A DNA stretch of 64,000 bases. It comes from an uncultured Bizionia sp. (GTDB lineage: Bacteria > Bacteroidota > Bacteroidia > Flavobacteriales > Flavobacteriaceae). The notes beneath the pieces are model-generated. The model saw nothing but the letters and a program-made list of their open reading frames with translations. It did not search any database and had not been told where the DNA came from. Position 1 is the first letter of the stretch. The number at the start of each line of letters is the position of its first letter. Both the position numbers and the translations under genes were made by a program. Location of the stretch: contig CANMCF010000020.1 in assembly GCA_947496215.1 (NCBI GenBank), positions 21,410 to 85,409 of the forward strand, read 5' to 3'. Shown piece by piece: positions 9,093-18,412 of the stretch.

Positions 9093-9515
9093 TTACTGGG
9101 TGTTAATGTGGGAATGTCTTTTGTACAAATATACATCGTTATTTTGGTTTACGACTTTCAATTGTTGCTTGGAAGCTGACAAAATGGTTTCCTTCCATGT
9201 CGAATATGGTGTTTTGTAGTAGGCATTCAAACTATCGTTTTCTATTTTCAAGTGAAGTAACTCTGCGTCATTGGATGTCTCATAGGATCCATCGAAAAGA
9301 GGCTTTAGTTTTTTTCTGAAGCCCTGCAGGCTATCATTGATGCTGATGTAGTCTATCGTTTGGTTTACGTAATAACCCCGAGTGGTACCATTTGCAAGTG
9401 TCACACTTTCAATTTCCCAATACCCATCAATGTGAGGAATGAATGTTTCTGGGTTTCTGGAACAGCTACCTAGAAACAATGATAGTAACAAGGTGTATGT
9501 GAGTTGTTTCATCAT
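9093..9515 (-). CDS. Small lipoprotein, lipocalin-like, function unknown
   Basis: 140 residues with a signal peptide and lipobox (FLGSC). The mature part begins [14 protein letters not shown] and continues as short beta-strands, in the manner of lipocalin-like and DUF4488-type periplasmic lipoproteins. It begins inside the recF stop codon (ATGA overlap), so its expression is coupled to recF. I do not recognise a specific family. Confidence 0.75.
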   Translation of the reverse strand: MMKQLTYTLLLSLFLGSCSRNPETFIPHIDGYWEIESVTLANGTTRGYYVNQTIDYISINDSLQGFRKKLKPLFDGSYETSNDAELLHLKIENDSLNAYYKTPYSTWKETILSASKQQLKVVNQNNDVYLYKRHSHINTQ

Positions 9516-10591
9516 AAATTAAAGATTTCATAAGATTGGTGTACTTGCTTTACTGCCTTTTCTGTTCTTTCCGCATGGGTATCGCTAATAAACAATTGGC
9601 CGAAGTTTTCATTGTCCACAAGCTTTATTATTTGAGCGACCCGTTGTTCATCCAATTTATCGAAGATGTCATCTAACAATAAAATTGGATTGACACCACT
9701 TTGCTGCTTTATAAAATCGAATTGAGCTAATTTCAATGCAACCAAGAACGATTTTTGTTGCCCTTGGCTCCCAAATTTTTTAATGGGATATTCCTCGATG
9801 TTAAATTGTAAATCGTCTTTGTGTATTCCAACACTGGTGTAGTTCAAAGCTTTGTCTTTGTTTATGGCTTGTATGAGCAATGTATTTAGATCTGTGGAGA
9901 ACAAGTCGCTCTTGTATACCAGATCGACATTTTCCTTGCTGTTGCTTATGGCATCATAGCGTGACTTGAATATGGGGATGAATTCTTGCAAGAAGGCATC
10001 ACGCTTTTCAAAGATGCGAGTTCCGAAATCGGATAATTGTCCATTGTAGACCTCGAGAGTATCGTTGTTGAATGTGTTGTTCAATGCAAAATACTTTAAA
10101 AGTGAATTGCGTTGAGCTAAGATCTTATTGTATTTGATCAAGTCCGTTAGATATGTCTTGTCACTTTGGGAGATTACATTGTCTATGAATTTTCTACGTA
10201 TGTCACTACCTTCGCTTATCAAGTCTCGATCGGCAGGAGAGATTATCACCAAGGGGAGAAAACCAATGTGTTCGCTAAATTTGTCATAGGCCTTGCTATT
10301 GCGTTTTATGACCTTTTTTTGACCTCGCTTGAGGCTGACTACGATTTTTTCGGTTTTACTACTCTTTTCATAATCCCCATTGATTACAAAAAAATCTTCA
10401 TTGTGTCTTATGTTTTGCGAAGCTATGGGGTTGAAATAGCTTTTACCGAACGATAAATGGTAGATGGCATCTAAAATATTCGTCTTACCTACGCCATTGT
10501 TGCCAACAAAGCAATTTATGGTATCGTTGAAGGTAAAAGATCTACTATCGAAGTTTTTATAGTTCAGTAAAGAAAGTGACTTTAAAATCAT
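9512..10591 (-). CDS. recF: DNA replication/repair protein RecF
   Basis: A 359-residue SMC-like ATPase that helps load RecA at gaps. Walker [10 protein letters not shown] near residue 30, the ABC signature [10 protein letters not shown] near 270, and Walker [13 protein letters not shown] near 300 are all present. It is followed with an ATGA overlap by the lipoprotein gene and diverges from the TPR gene at 10716. There is no dnaA or dnaN beside it, unlike the classical oriC arrangement. Confidence 0.95.
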   Translation of the reverse strand: MILKSLSLLNYKNFDSRSFTFNDTINCFVGNNGVGKTNILDAIYHLSFGKSYFNPIASQNIRHNEDFFVINGDYEKSSKTEKIVVSLKRGQKKVIKRNSKAYDKFSEHIGFLPLVIISPADRDLISEGSDIRRKFIDNVISQSDKTYLTDLIKYNKILAQRNSLLKYFALNNTFNNDTLEVYNGQLSDFGTRIFEKRDAFLQEFIPIFKSRYDAISNSKENVDLVYKSDLFSTDLNTLLIQAINKDKALNYTSVGIHKDDLQFNIEEYPIKKFGSQGQQKSFLVALKLAQFDFIKQQSGVNPILLLDDIFDKLDEQRVAQIIKLVDNENFGQLFISDTHAERTEKAVKQVHQSYEIFNL

Positions 10592-10686
10592 AGGTAATCA
10601 ACAGAAAAGCAATCTAAGTTTTGCCAGTTATAAACAAGACTTGCAAAATAACAAATAAATTACCTTTTATATATGGATAAAAATTT

Positions 10687-10694
10687 TATTTTTG
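10687..10694 (+). promoter_or_regulatory. Bacteroidota -7 element (TATTTTTG) for the TPR-ribH unit
   Basis: TAnnTTTG match 22 bases upstream of the ATG at 10716, in the recF/TPR divergent gap. Confidence 0.5.
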
Positions 10695-10715
10695 CGACGC
10701 ATAAATATATAATTC

Positions 10716-11486
10716 ATGGCGACTTACAAGAAAAGAGGTTACAAACCAAAAACGAAAGAAGAAGTAGTAGTAGAAACTGAAGAAAACTCAACAACTGCTG
10801 AGGTATTCAATACATTAGATGAAACAGCTTCCAAGACTGAAGATTTCGTTGCGAAAAACCAAAAATACATATTCATAATCATTGGTGCAGTTGCAGTATT
10901 GGTCTTGGGATATCTAGGTTATAATGAGTTTGTGAACAAACCTGCTCAAGAGAAAGCTATGAATGACATGTTCCAAGCGCAAAAACACTTTGACGAAGCA
11001 GTTGCTGGCGTAGCTTCAGACTCTCTGTACACATTGTCTTTGAAAGGCAGTGGAGGAAAGTTCGGTATGTTGGACATCATCAAGGAGTACAAAGGAACTC
11101 CTGCTGCGAATCTAGCCAACTACTATGCTGGATTGGCTTACTTGAACTTGAAAGATTACAAGAATGCGGTAACGTATCTGGATGCCTTCTCTATAGAAGA
11201 TGAAATCCACGCAGCCAAGGCAAAAGGCCTAATAGGAGATGCCTTCATGCAATTGGACCAAAAGGATGATGCTTTGGATTACTACAAGAAAGCTGCACAA
11301 ATGAGAACAAACGACTATACGACTCCAATCTATTTGCAAAAGGCAGGAATAACAGCTTTGGATCTTGGGAAGGCAAGCGAAGCTCTTGGTTTCTTCAATA
11401 GTATAAAAGAAAACTACCCAGAGTCTACAGAGGCTTCTACTATAGATGTGTTTATAGGTAAAGCACAAGCGATGTCAAATAAATAA
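10716..11486 (+). CDS. TPR-repeat inner-membrane protein
   Basis: 256 residues: a charged cytoplasmic N-terminus (about 1-48), one membrane helix (YIFIIIGAVAVLVLGYLGY, about 50-70), then periplasmic TPR repeats (AANLANYYAGLAYLNLKDYKNAVTYLDAF and two more). The layout resembles YfgM-type ancillary factors. It sits directly upstream of ribH, a common flavobacterial order. The partner is unknown. Confidence 0.85.
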   Translation: MATYKKRGYKPKTKEEVVVETEENSTTAEVFNTLDETASKTEDFVAKNQKYIFIIIGAVAVLVLGYLGYNEFVNKPAQEKAMNDMFQAQKHFDEAVAGVASDSLYTLSLKGSGGKFGMLDIIKEYKGTPAANLANYYAGLAYLNLKDYKNAVTYLDAFSIEDEIHAAKAKGLIGDAFMQLDQKDDALDYYKKAAQMRTNDYTTPIYLQKAGITALDLGKASEALGFFNSIKENYPESTEASTIDVFIGKAQAMSNK

Positions 11487-11512
11487 GATTTCCGCTTTAT
11501 CGGAAAGTAAAT

Positions 11513-11998
11513 ATGGCAACAGAAAACAATAATTTATCGGAATACGATAAAACAACAATCCCAAGCGCGAAGAATTTTCGGTTTGGGATTGTTGTTTCAG
11601 AGTGGAATGAGGATGTCACGGAAGGATTGTACGATGGTGCATACAACACATTGTTGGAACACGATGTAAAACCAGAGAACATAAAACGTTGGAATGTGCC
11701 AGGAAGCTATGAGCTTATTTATGGATGTAAGAAAATGCAAGAACAAAAAGTTGATGCAGTCATAGCGATAGGTAGTGTTATACAAGGAGAAACAAAGCAT
11801 TTCGATTTTGTATGCGAAGGCGTATCCCAAGGAATCAAAGATTTAAACATATTATCTGATATTCCCGTTATCTTTTGTGTTTTAACAGACAACAACTTGC
11901 AACAAGCCATAGATCGTTCCGGTGGAAAATATGGAAACAAAGGTACGGAAGCCGCTGTTGCTGCCATAAAAATGGCTAATCTTCGTGAAAACGCCTAA
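11513..11998 (+). CDS. ribH: 6,7-dimethyl-8-ribityllumazine synthase
   Basis: A 161-residue enzyme for the penultimate step of riboflavin synthesis, forming icosahedral or pentameric cages. Motifs: FGIVVSEWNEDVTEGL near 25, VPGSYELIYG near 63, AIGSVIQGETKHFD near 85 with the catalytic histidine, and a conserved Arg-Ser-Gly (DRSGGKYGNKG) near 140. It is 26 bases after the TPR gene. No FMN riboswitch is visible. Confidence 0.96.
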   Translation: MATENNNLSEYDKTTIPSAKNFRFGIVVSEWNEDVTEGLYDGAYNTLLEHDVKPENIKRWNVPGSYELIYGCKKMQEQKVDAVIAIGSVIQGETKHFDFVCEGVSQGIKDLNILSDIPVIFCVLTDNNLQQAIDRSGGKYGNKGTEAAVAAIKMANLRENA

Positions 11999-12143
11999 TC
12001 TTTGAAATTTAGGATTAGGTTCTACTTTTCAAGGAAGTTTCCTCTCGCATAAAAACTATTCGTTTTGGATCGTGGGTGCATTAGGGAGTACTTTTGTTAA
12101 CAATTTTTAGCATTAGTCTTTCTTAACTCTACTGTATTTTAAG

Positions 12144-12151
12144 TATTTTTG
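12144..12151 (+). promoter_or_regulatory. Bacteroidota -7 element (TATTTTTG) for the small membrane protein - mutL unit
   Basis: TAnnTTTG match 30 bases upstream of the ATG at 12181. The preceding 12000-12140 holds nothing else recognisable. Confidence 0.5.
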
Positions 12152-12180
12152 AGTGCTCACAACTGTTTTTCTTTGTATTT

Positions 12181-12399
12181 ATGTTCAAAAGGCGAAAAAA
12201 TAAAAGTTTTAATTACACACCTCGATATTCCAATACAGAACGTACAGATTCCAACGCAAGTGAAAATTTGAAAAGGTCTTCGTCATCAAGGCATTTTGAA
12301 GGAAAACGAAAACGAAAAACGTCTACATTGCCATTCTTGCTTGTAGTTTTGGCTTTGATAATTGTGTTCATGTATTATTTAGAAACTAAATTAAGATAA
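12181..12399 (+). CDS. Small single-pass membrane protein, RKNKxFxYTPRY family
   Basis: 72 residues: a very basic N-terminal half beginning MFKRRKNKSFNYTPRY and a C-terminal hydrophobic helix (LPFLLVVLALIIVFMYYL). The opening motif is shared with the next gene (KLRKNKRFSYTPRYY), so the two are probably diverged duplicates. Such proteins often carry the carry-over label riboflavin synthase subunit beta, which nothing in the sequence supports. Function unknown; the position upstream of mutL is conserved in this family of bacteria as far as I recall. Confidence 0.75.
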   Translation: MFKRRKNKSFNYTPRYSNTERTDSNASENLKRSSSSRHFEGKRKRKTSTLPFLLVVLALIIVFMYYLETKLR

Positions 12400-12418
12400 T
12401 TATAGAGCTATGGGATTT

Positions 12419-12700
12419 ATGAAACTTAGAAAAAACAAACGCTTTAGTTATACACCACGTTATTATAAAAACGATGGAGAAGGAAGTCCGTTTGAAATAA
12501 AGCATAAGTTCGATGATTATAGAACTTCCGTAGGGGAAAACAAAAATATGAAGCAAAAGTTCACTTCTGCTTTAGACGAGTTTAAAAACTCTCCAGACAA
12601 GGCTGTGAATCGTAGAATTCTGTACATTAGCATAATATTGGCGTTTCTCATTCTGTGGTTTTTCGATTTTAATTTAAGTATCTTTTTCAAGAGGCAGTAG
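12419..12700 (+). CDS. Small single-pass membrane protein, RKNKxFxYTPRY family (second copy)
   Basis: 93 residues from the ATG at 12419 (the track start at 12410 adds MGF). RKNKRFSYTPRYY opening, a conserved-looking FEIKHKFDDYRTSVGENKNMKQKF middle, and a C-terminal membrane helix (ILYISIILAFLILWFFDF). Its TAG stop is immediately followed by the mutL ATG, so the genes are co-translated. No enzymatic motif. Confidence 0.78.
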   Translation: MKLRKNKRFSYTPRYYKNDGEGSPFEIKHKFDDYRTSVGENKNMKQKFTSALDEFKNSPDKAVNRRILYISIILAFLILWFFDFNLSIFFKRQ

Positions 12701-14551
12701 ATGGCAGATATCATTCAATTGTTACCAGATCATGTTGCCAATCAAATAGCAGCAGGAGAAGTAGTACAACGACCAGCATCGGTAGTAAAGGAATTACTGG
12801 AGAATGCGATAGATGCAGGAGCGAGTTTAATAAAACTTATAGTAAAGGATGCTGGGAAAACACTTATTCAAGTCATAGACAATGGCAAGGGAATGAGCGT
12901 CACCGATGCTCGATTGAGCTTCGAGCGACATGCCACCTCCAAGATTCGTTCGGCAGACGATTTATTCCAGTTGCATACCAAAGGATTTAGGGGAGAAGCC
13001 TTGGCTAGCATAGCAGCCATTGCCCATGTGGAATTAAAGACGAAACAGGAAAAAGAGGAAGTCGGAACTTGCATAGAGATTGAGGGAAGTGACGTTATCT
13101 CCCAAGAAGTCGTAGTGACCCCTAAAGGAACATCCATAGCTGTGAAGAACCTGTTTTTCAACATCCCGGCTAGACGAAATTTCTTAAAGTCCAACCCTGT
13201 GGAAACGCGTCACATCATAGACGAGTTTCATCGTGTGGTATTGGCACATCCATCCATTGGTTTCGTGATGTTTCACAATGGAAGCGAATCCTTCAATTTG
13301 CCAGAAAGCAATTATAGACAGCGAATAGTAAATGTCTTTGGTACGAAAACCAATGAAAAACTGGTGCCGGTAGAGGAAGATACGGAAGTGCTGAAAGTAT
13401 CAGGATTCATAGGGAAGCCGGAGTTTGCCAAGAAAACAAGGGGGGAGCAATTCTTTTTCGTTAATGATCGCTACATTAAAAGTGCTTATTTGAATCACGC
13501 GATAGGCTCTGCATATGAAGGGTTGCTGAAAGAGGGGACTCACGCCAGTTACTTTTTAAACTTGACTGTCGACCCACAAACAATAGATATCAATATCCAT
13601 CCAACCAAGACAGAAATAAAGTTTGACGATGAACATACGCTATATGCCATTTTACGTTCGGCAGTAAAGCATAGCCTAGGGCAATTCAACATATCACCAG
13701 TGTTGGACTTTGATCGTGATTCCAATTTGGATACACCATATAGCTACAAGCAAAATAAAATGCCAAGCATAGAGGTGGATAGTAGCTTCAATCCTTTTAG
13801 AGAAGAAAAAGCAGCTGCGACTACAGTTTCCAACCAATCTTACAAAAAAGACCAAGGAGCCAGTTGGGAAGGGTTGTATGTGGGGTTGGAATCCAAAGGA
13901 ACAAAGACACAGCGTGATTTTAGCGAAGTGCAATTTGAAAGCGATCATATCGAAACGTCGATTTTCGATGAAACCAATCAAGTAGAGCAGAAGCAGAGTA
14001 CATACCAGATACATAACAAATACATTATCAGTAAAATTAAATCGGGTATGCTGGTAATAGATCAAAATAGGGCGCACCAACGTGTCCTTTACGAAGAGTT
14101 CTTACAACATATGACGATAAAGGAAGCCACAAGCCAACAATTGTTGTTTCCATTGGAATTGCACTTCTCCCCACAGGAAATAGAAATCATAAATCAGTTG
14201 AAAGGCGATTTGGAGCATACTGGATTCGTATTCAAAACCGTTAGCAAGGAGTTGGTGGAAATAACAGGGGTTCCAGTAAGTGTGCCAGAAAGTGAGGTTT
14301 CCATTATTTTGGAACAATTAATCAGTGATGTGGAACATGAGGTTCCAGATAGCAATTTCAGTGCTACCGATCTGTTGGCTAAATCCATGGCGAAGAGTTT
14401 GGCGATTAAAACAGGGCAGAGCCTGAATAGAATAGAGCAGGAGCATTTGGTGAATACATTGTTTGCTTGCAAGGAACCTAATGTGTCCCCTGTGAACAGA
14501 GCAACATTCATTACGATGACCGTAGATGAATTAGATAGAAAGTTTGTGTAA
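12701..14551 (+). CDS. mutL: DNA mismatch repair protein MutL, degenerate endonuclease motif
   Basis: A 616-residue matchmaker between mismatch-bound MutS and downstream factors. The N-terminal GHKL ATPase motifs are intact: ELLENAIDAGA (about 32-42), VIDNGKGM (about 65-72), TKGFRGEALASI (about 95-106). The C-terminal dimerisation domain is present, but the place where the metal-dependent nick motif DQHA(X)2E(X)4E would lie reads DQNRAHQRVLYE. His and the first Glu are replaced, and no CPHGRP motif is seen near the C-terminus (SPVNRATFITM instead). The protein may therefore lack nicking activity. The start follows the upstream stop without a gap. Confidence 0.93.
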   Translation: MADIIQLLPDHVANQIAAGEVVQRPASVVKELLENAIDAGASLIKLIVKDAGKTLIQVIDNGKGMSVTDARLSFERHATSKIRSADDLFQLHTKGFRGEALASIAAIAHVELKTKQEKEEVGTCIEIEGSDVISQEVVVTPKGTSIAVKNLFFNIPARRNFLKSNPVETRHIIDEFHRVVLAHPSIGFVMFHNGSESFNLPESNYRQRIVNVFGTKTNEKLVPVEEDTEVLKVSGFIGKPEFAKKTRGEQFFFVNDRYIKSAYLNHAIGSAYEGLLKEGTHASYFLNLTVDPQTIDINIHPTKTEIKFDDEHTLYAILRSAVKHSLGQFNISPVLDFDRDSNLDTPYSYKQNKMPSIEVDSSFNPFREEKAAATTVSNQSYKKDQGASWEGLYVGLESKGTKTQRDFSEVQFESDHIETSIFDETNQVEQKQSTYQIHNKYIISKIKSGMLVIDQNRAHQRVLYEEFLQHMTIKEATSQQLLFPLELHFSPQEIEIINQLKGDLEHTGFVFKTVSKELVEITGVPVSVPESEVSIILEQLISDVEHEVPDSNFSATDLLAKSMAKSLAIKTGQSLNRIEQEHLVNTLFACKEPNVSPVNRATFITMTVDELDRKFV

Positions 14552-14554
14552 ATT

Positions 14555-15397
14555 ATGATGAATAGATTAACAGATACTGTAAAGCACTTGATAATTATAA
14601 ATGTCATAATGTTTATTGGGACATTAACTGTAGGTGGCGGAAAATTGTTCTATGAATGGTTTTCCCTTTATTTTCCTGAAAGTAATACTTTTAAACCTTG
14701 GCAAATTTTTACGCACATGTTTATGCATGGAGATTTGGGGCATATCTTCTTCAATATGTTTGCTCTTTTCATGTTTGGAGTAGCCGTAGAACAGTATTTA
14801 GGAAATAAAAATTTTTTGTTTCTATACATTTCTGCTGGATTGGGAGCTGTATTGTTTCAGCTAGGATATATTTATTTTGATTACTACCCTTTATTAAACA
14901 ATATATCAAACATTGGGTTTTCTAGTGACTTTATAGATGCAGCAATTAATCTTGATATTTTAGATGTGAATGAACAAGGTAAAAGGTTTTTCAATGGAGA
15001 TATATTTCAAGACAAGCTTCCTTCTCTTTTGTCAGAGTATTCTGTTAATAGTAATTTAATTGATGGAAAAGTCTTAAATGATTTATATGAGATGAATGTA
15101 ATTACTCATAATAATAGAATGGTTGGAGCTTCTGGATGTATTATGGGAATTCTGGTGGCTTTTGGAATGATGAATCCCAACGCAGAATTGATGTTGATCT
15201 TTTTACCCATACCAATCAAGGCCAAATACTTCATTCCGGGTATAATCATATTGGATCTCATCTCGGCAATTTCTGGACGATCTTTTTTCAGTCCTAGCAA
15301 TACGGCATATATGGCACATATTGGTGGTGCTGTTACTGGTTTTTTGATAATGTGGTATTGGAGAAAGACTCAATTCAATAAAAATCGTTGGAATTAA
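14555..15397 (+). CDS. Rhomboid-family intramembrane serine protease
   Basis: 280 residues with six or more membrane helices. HMFMHGDLGHIFFNMFALFMFG is the conserved loop/helix-2 motif. The catalytic serine is in GASGCIMG near 195 and the catalytic histidine in YMAHIGGAVTGF near 255, so it should be active. An unusual roughly 70-residue hydrophilic insert (about 120-190) lies between the helix-3 region and the serine helix. It is four bases after mutL and overlaps the second rhomboid gene by one base (TAATG). Confidence 0.9.
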   Translation: MMNRLTDTVKHLIIINVIMFIGTLTVGGGKLFYEWFSLYFPESNTFKPWQIFTHMFMHGDLGHIFFNMFALFMFGVAVEQYLGNKNFLFLYISAGLGAVLFQLGYIYFDYYPLLNNISNIGFSSDFIDAAINLDILDVNEQGKRFFNGDIFQDKLPSLLSEYSVNSNLIDGKVLNDLYEMNVITHNNRMVGASGCIMGILVAFGMMNPNAELMLIFLPIPIKAKYFIPGIIILDLISAISGRSFFSPSNTAYMAHIGGAVTGFLIMWYWRKTQFNKNRWN

Positions 15398-16257
15398 TGA
15401 GTTTGACAGAAGACATAAAATATAAGTTGGCAAGACTCAACGTGCTTGAAAAAACAATAGTGGTCAACCTTGTTGTTTTTTTCATTGTACTATTGCTTAA
15501 ACCTTTCTTGGGAACTTTTTTGAGTTGGTTCGAGTTACCCAGTAAGTTCAATGGATTTTTAATAAAGCCATGGACGATAGTGAGCTATGCTTTTTTGCAT
15601 TATGGCTTTATACATTTGTTGTTTAACATGCTATGGCTATATTTCATAGGTAGGATCTTCTTGAATCTATTCAGTCCCAAAATGGCTTTGAACATCTATT
15701 TTCTAGGAGCTATGGTTGGAGGATTTGTCTTCCAAATTGGTTATGGGCTATTTCCGAATTTCTTTTCGGAAAATGCTTATTTAATAGGGGCTTCTGCAGC
15801 AGTGCGAGCACTTTTCATCTTTTTATGTGCATATATGCCAAACAAGGAGATTCGTATCATTGCATTCAATTTGAAACTATGGTATCTGGGAGCTTTTTTT
15901 GTTGCCATAGATGCCATAGGTGTCTTTGGACAAGTTAATCAAGGCGGGAACTTGGCACACTTGGGGGGAGCTCTGTTGGGATATGTCTATGCCAAGCAAC
16001 TATTGAAAGGCAATGACATAGGTCGTGGTTTCGAGAGTATTGTGGATACCGTTTCAGGATGGTTTCGTTTCTCGAACAAAACCAATATGAAAACGGTCTA
16101 TAAGGACAAATCCAAGGTAGGAGGGTATACTAAAGGGGAATTTAATCAGTTTAACAATCAGAAGAAAGTTGATGTCATATTGGATAAGATTAGTAAAAGT
16201 GGTTATGAAAGTCTTACAGCCGAGGAAAAAGAATTCTTGTTTAAAGCGGGGAAATAA
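15397..16257 (+). CDS. Second rhomboid-family intramembrane protease
   Basis: 286 residues from the ATG at 15397 (the track used an upstream TTG). The helix-2 motif HYGFIHLLFNMLWLYFIG, the serine in GASAAVRALF near 137 and the histidine in NLAHLGGALLGY near 188 are all there. A soluble C-terminal tail of about 80 residues ends in DKISKSGYESLTAEEKEFLFKAGK, a pattern frequent in flavobacterial rhomboids. Paired with the preceding rhomboid gene; substrates unknown. Confidence 0.9.
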   Translation: MSLTEDIKYKLARLNVLEKTIVVNLVVFFIVLLLKPFLGTFLSWFELPSKFNGFLIKPWTIVSYAFLHYGFIHLLFNMLWLYFIGRIFLNLFSPKMALNIYFLGAMVGGFVFQIGYGLFPNFFSENAYLIGASAAVRALFIFLCAYMPNKEIRIIAFNLKLWYLGAFFVAIDAIGVFGQVNQGGNLAHLGGALLGYVYAKQLLKGNDIGRGFESIVDTVSGWFRFSNKTNMKTVYKDKSKVGGYTKGEFNQFNNQKKVDVILDKISKSGYESLTAEEKEFLFKAGK

Positions 16258-16364
16258 CATTGAGAAAATTGTATAACAAACAAAATTAACAAGGGTTTCC
16301 GCTTTGACGGAGAATGAAGATGAAATAACCCATAACAGCAGAGTTAATATAAACCTGAACAAAC

Positions 16365-16372
16365 TATTTTTG
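16365..16372 (+). promoter_or_regulatory. Bacteroidota -7 element (TATTTTTG) for the EEP-family gene
   Basis: TAnnTTTG match 43 bases upstream of the ATG at 16415. Confidence 0.45.
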
Positions 16373-16414
16373 GCAAATTCCATCTAATCTTTGAAAAGAA
16401 ATAAATGCAAATAG

Positions 16415-17437
16415 ATGAAAGGATTGAAGTTTTTTGAGAAAATAGTATTCTTCTTCAACTCTGTTGCGGCATTTATCTTGTTGCTATCCTATATTCTACC
16501 ATTTTTGCCGCCTAAAACATTTTCTGCACTCTCCGTCTTGGGGCTTGGTGTGCCTTTTTTGATCATCCTAAACGTCGTATTCCTATTGTATTGGTTGGTG
16601 AAGGTAAAAAAGCATTTGCTACTATCGCTTGTGGTTTTGGCGTTAGGCTATATGTCCTTTGGGTCTTTATACAAGTTTTCAGAATCCAAGACCATAGAAA
16701 AACCTGAAAACCTTTCCATAATGAACTACAATGTTAGGTTGTTCAATCTATATGATTGGATTCCGGAAAAAAACATTGAAACAAAGTTGGTGGGTTTCAT
16801 AAAGGAGGAATCTCCAGACATCCTGTCTCTCCAGGAATACCATCCACATGAAAACATAGATCTTTCTTTTTTCAAGTATAAATACGAAAAGCTTTCTGGC
16901 AACAAAACCAAATATGGACAAGCCATCTTTTCCAAATACCCAATTGTGAGATCTGGTTCAGTAGCTTTTCCAAATACACCCAATAATGCGATTTATGCAG
17001 ATGTGGTGAAAGGGAAGGATACCATACGGGTGTACAACATCCACTTGGAGTCTTTGCGAATAGATCCCAAGGTACAGAGTTTGACAAAGGAAGATTCAGA
17101 AAAGCTTTTCAATGGGGTAGGGAAGACTTTTAAGATGCAGCAACTTCAAGCGGAGTTGTTTTTAAAGCATAAGGCAGAATGCAATTACAAGATGGTTATA
17201 TGCGGGGATTTTAACAATACTGCATTTTCCTACGTCTATAAAGTCATAAGAGAAGATTTGAATGATACCTTTAAAGTTGCTGGAAACGGATTTGGAAGAA
17301 CATACGATTTAAAGTTTTTTCCTTTGAGGATAGATTTCATCTTAACCGACAAGGCTTTCGAAATCAATAGCTTCAAGACTTATGATGTGGAATATTCCGA
17401 TCATTACCCTGTAATGACGAAATTAAGCTTGAATTGA
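16415..17437 (+). CDS. Endonuclease/exonuclease/phosphatase-family membrane protein
   Basis: 340 residues: three N-terminal membrane helices (about 10-90), then an EEP phosphoesterase domain with MNYNVRLFN, the metal-binding glutamate in SLQEYHPH, CGDFNNTAFS and the terminal YSDHYPVM. Members cut nucleic acids, phospholipids or inositol phosphates; the substrate of this type (membrane-tethered, active domain outside the cytoplasm) is unknown. It follows the rhomboids but has its own promoter element. Confidence 0.88.
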   Translation: MKGLKFFEKIVFFFNSVAAFILLLSYILPFLPPKTFSALSVLGLGVPFLIILNVVFLLYWLVKVKKHLLLSLVVLALGYMSFGSLYKFSESKTIEKPENLSIMNYNVRLFNLYDWIPEKNIETKLVGFIKEESPDILSLQEYHPHENIDLSFFKYKYEKLSGNKTKYGQAIFSKYPIVRSGSVAFPNTPNNAIYADVVKGKDTIRVYNIHLESLRIDPKVQSLTKEDSEKLFNGVGKTFKMQQLQAELFLKHKAECNYKMVICGDFNNTAFSYVYKVIREDLNDTFKVAGNGFGRTYDLKFFPLRIDFILTDKAFEINSFKTYDVEYSDHYPVMTKLSLN

Positions 17438-17458
17438 TTCTTTTGAAATTTACTTGGA

Positions 17459-17767
17459 TTACATCATCAAGCAATCCACTGTATCTGCGATTATATGTAT
17501 AATCAAACCCAAGCCAATTAGCCTGGTCTTTTTGGGAAGCGTTAACAACAGATAAATTACAATGGCATAATAGGAGTGTAAGGGATGAAAGTCGATACTA
17601 CATCGGTTGCTATCAAAAACTGGGTTGGCCAACAAGTGATCGAAATCTATCAGCATCCCTAAAATCATAATGAAATAAGCTGTCTTCCAATTCTTTTTGA
17701 AAAAAGACAAAGCAAGAATCAGGGGAAGTATGAAATGTATGCCATAATGTAGTGTAGGTTGCAACAT
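17459..17767 (-). CDS. DUF6122-type small membrane protein
   Basis: 102 residues with three to four hydrophobic helices and conserved acidic/histidine positions (HYGIHFILPL, LIDFDHLLANPVFD, FHPLHSYYA), resembling the membrane-bound metal-dependent hydrolase/DUF6122 group. It follows the WbqC gene with no gap. Convergent with the EEP gene. Function unknown. Confidence 0.7.
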   Translation of the reverse strand: MLQPTLHYGIHFILPLILALSFFKKNWKTAYFIMILGMLIDFDHLLANPVFDSNRCSIDFHPLHSYYAIVIYLLLTLPKKTRLIGLGLIIHIIADTVDCLMM

Positions 17768-18385
17768 CTATGGCAATTGTTGAGATTCCAAATAGGATAG
17801 TGCATTTGGCCCTTCATTGAAAAGTAGATCCAAAATACTCAGGTTTTTGATGAAACCATACTTTTCTGAAAAGACTTGAATGTAATCGTCCAATTGATAA
17901 GAAGGTTCCTTTTTTGCTTTAACCAAGTGTCTATAGTCTTTCATGGCTGTAGGTTCTTTTTCATACTCTTCAGTCTTATTGAGTTTCACATCCAGTTGAA
18001 GGCAGTCGCATATGACTTCAAAACACTTTAAATTGAAATCCAAGATGCTTTCATAGGGATCATTAAACAAAGGCTGTAGTTCATCGGCATAGAATTCAAA
18101 AAAGGGTGAAGTCCTATAGGCGGATTCAAAGGATTTCCAATGTAAGTCTTGCCACTTGTAATCATTGGCTATCTTCACATCTCCATATTTCTGTCTGTTC
18201 TTTTGTGAATAGACAACGGGAATGCTCAATTGTAGTTTGCCATTGGCAGCATAGATGTAACTTCTATTTCTGTAAGTTTGCTTTTGGAAATTGTCCTCCA
18301 TTTCAAAAGTCACTTCTTTGGCCTTTGCTATGGCAACAAAGGTTACGATGTTTGGCAGGTATGTTGGATGTATTAGAATGTTCAT
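17768..18385 (-). CDS. WbqC-like protein family
   Basis: A 205-residue soluble protein with the family start HPTYLPNIVTFVAIAKA and the FQKQTYRNRSYI motif near 35. WbqC-like proteins are linked to surface-polysaccharide gene sets in some bacteria, but in flavobacteria the gene is a stable neighbour of lepB and its function is not settled. An inverted repeat (18413-18452) lies just upstream. Confidence 0.82.
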   Translation of the reverse strand: MNILIHPTYLPNIVTFVAIAKAKEVTFEMEDNFQKQTYRNRSYIYAANGKLQLSIPVVYSQKNRQKYGDVKIANDYKWQDLHWKSFESAYRTSPFFEFYADELQPLFNDPYESILDFNLKCFEVICDCLQLDVKLNKTEEYEKEPTAMKDYRHLVKAKKEPSYQLDDYIQVFSEKYGFIKNLSILDLLFNEGPNALSYLESQQLP

Positions 18386-18412
18386 TTTTTAAATGATGTA
18401 CCTATCAAAGAA

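Noticed and set aside
11487-11512. Possible FMN riboswitch before ribH
   Set aside because: Only 26 bases separate ribH from the TPR gene and none of the conserved RFN helices is present there or upstream of the TPR gene.
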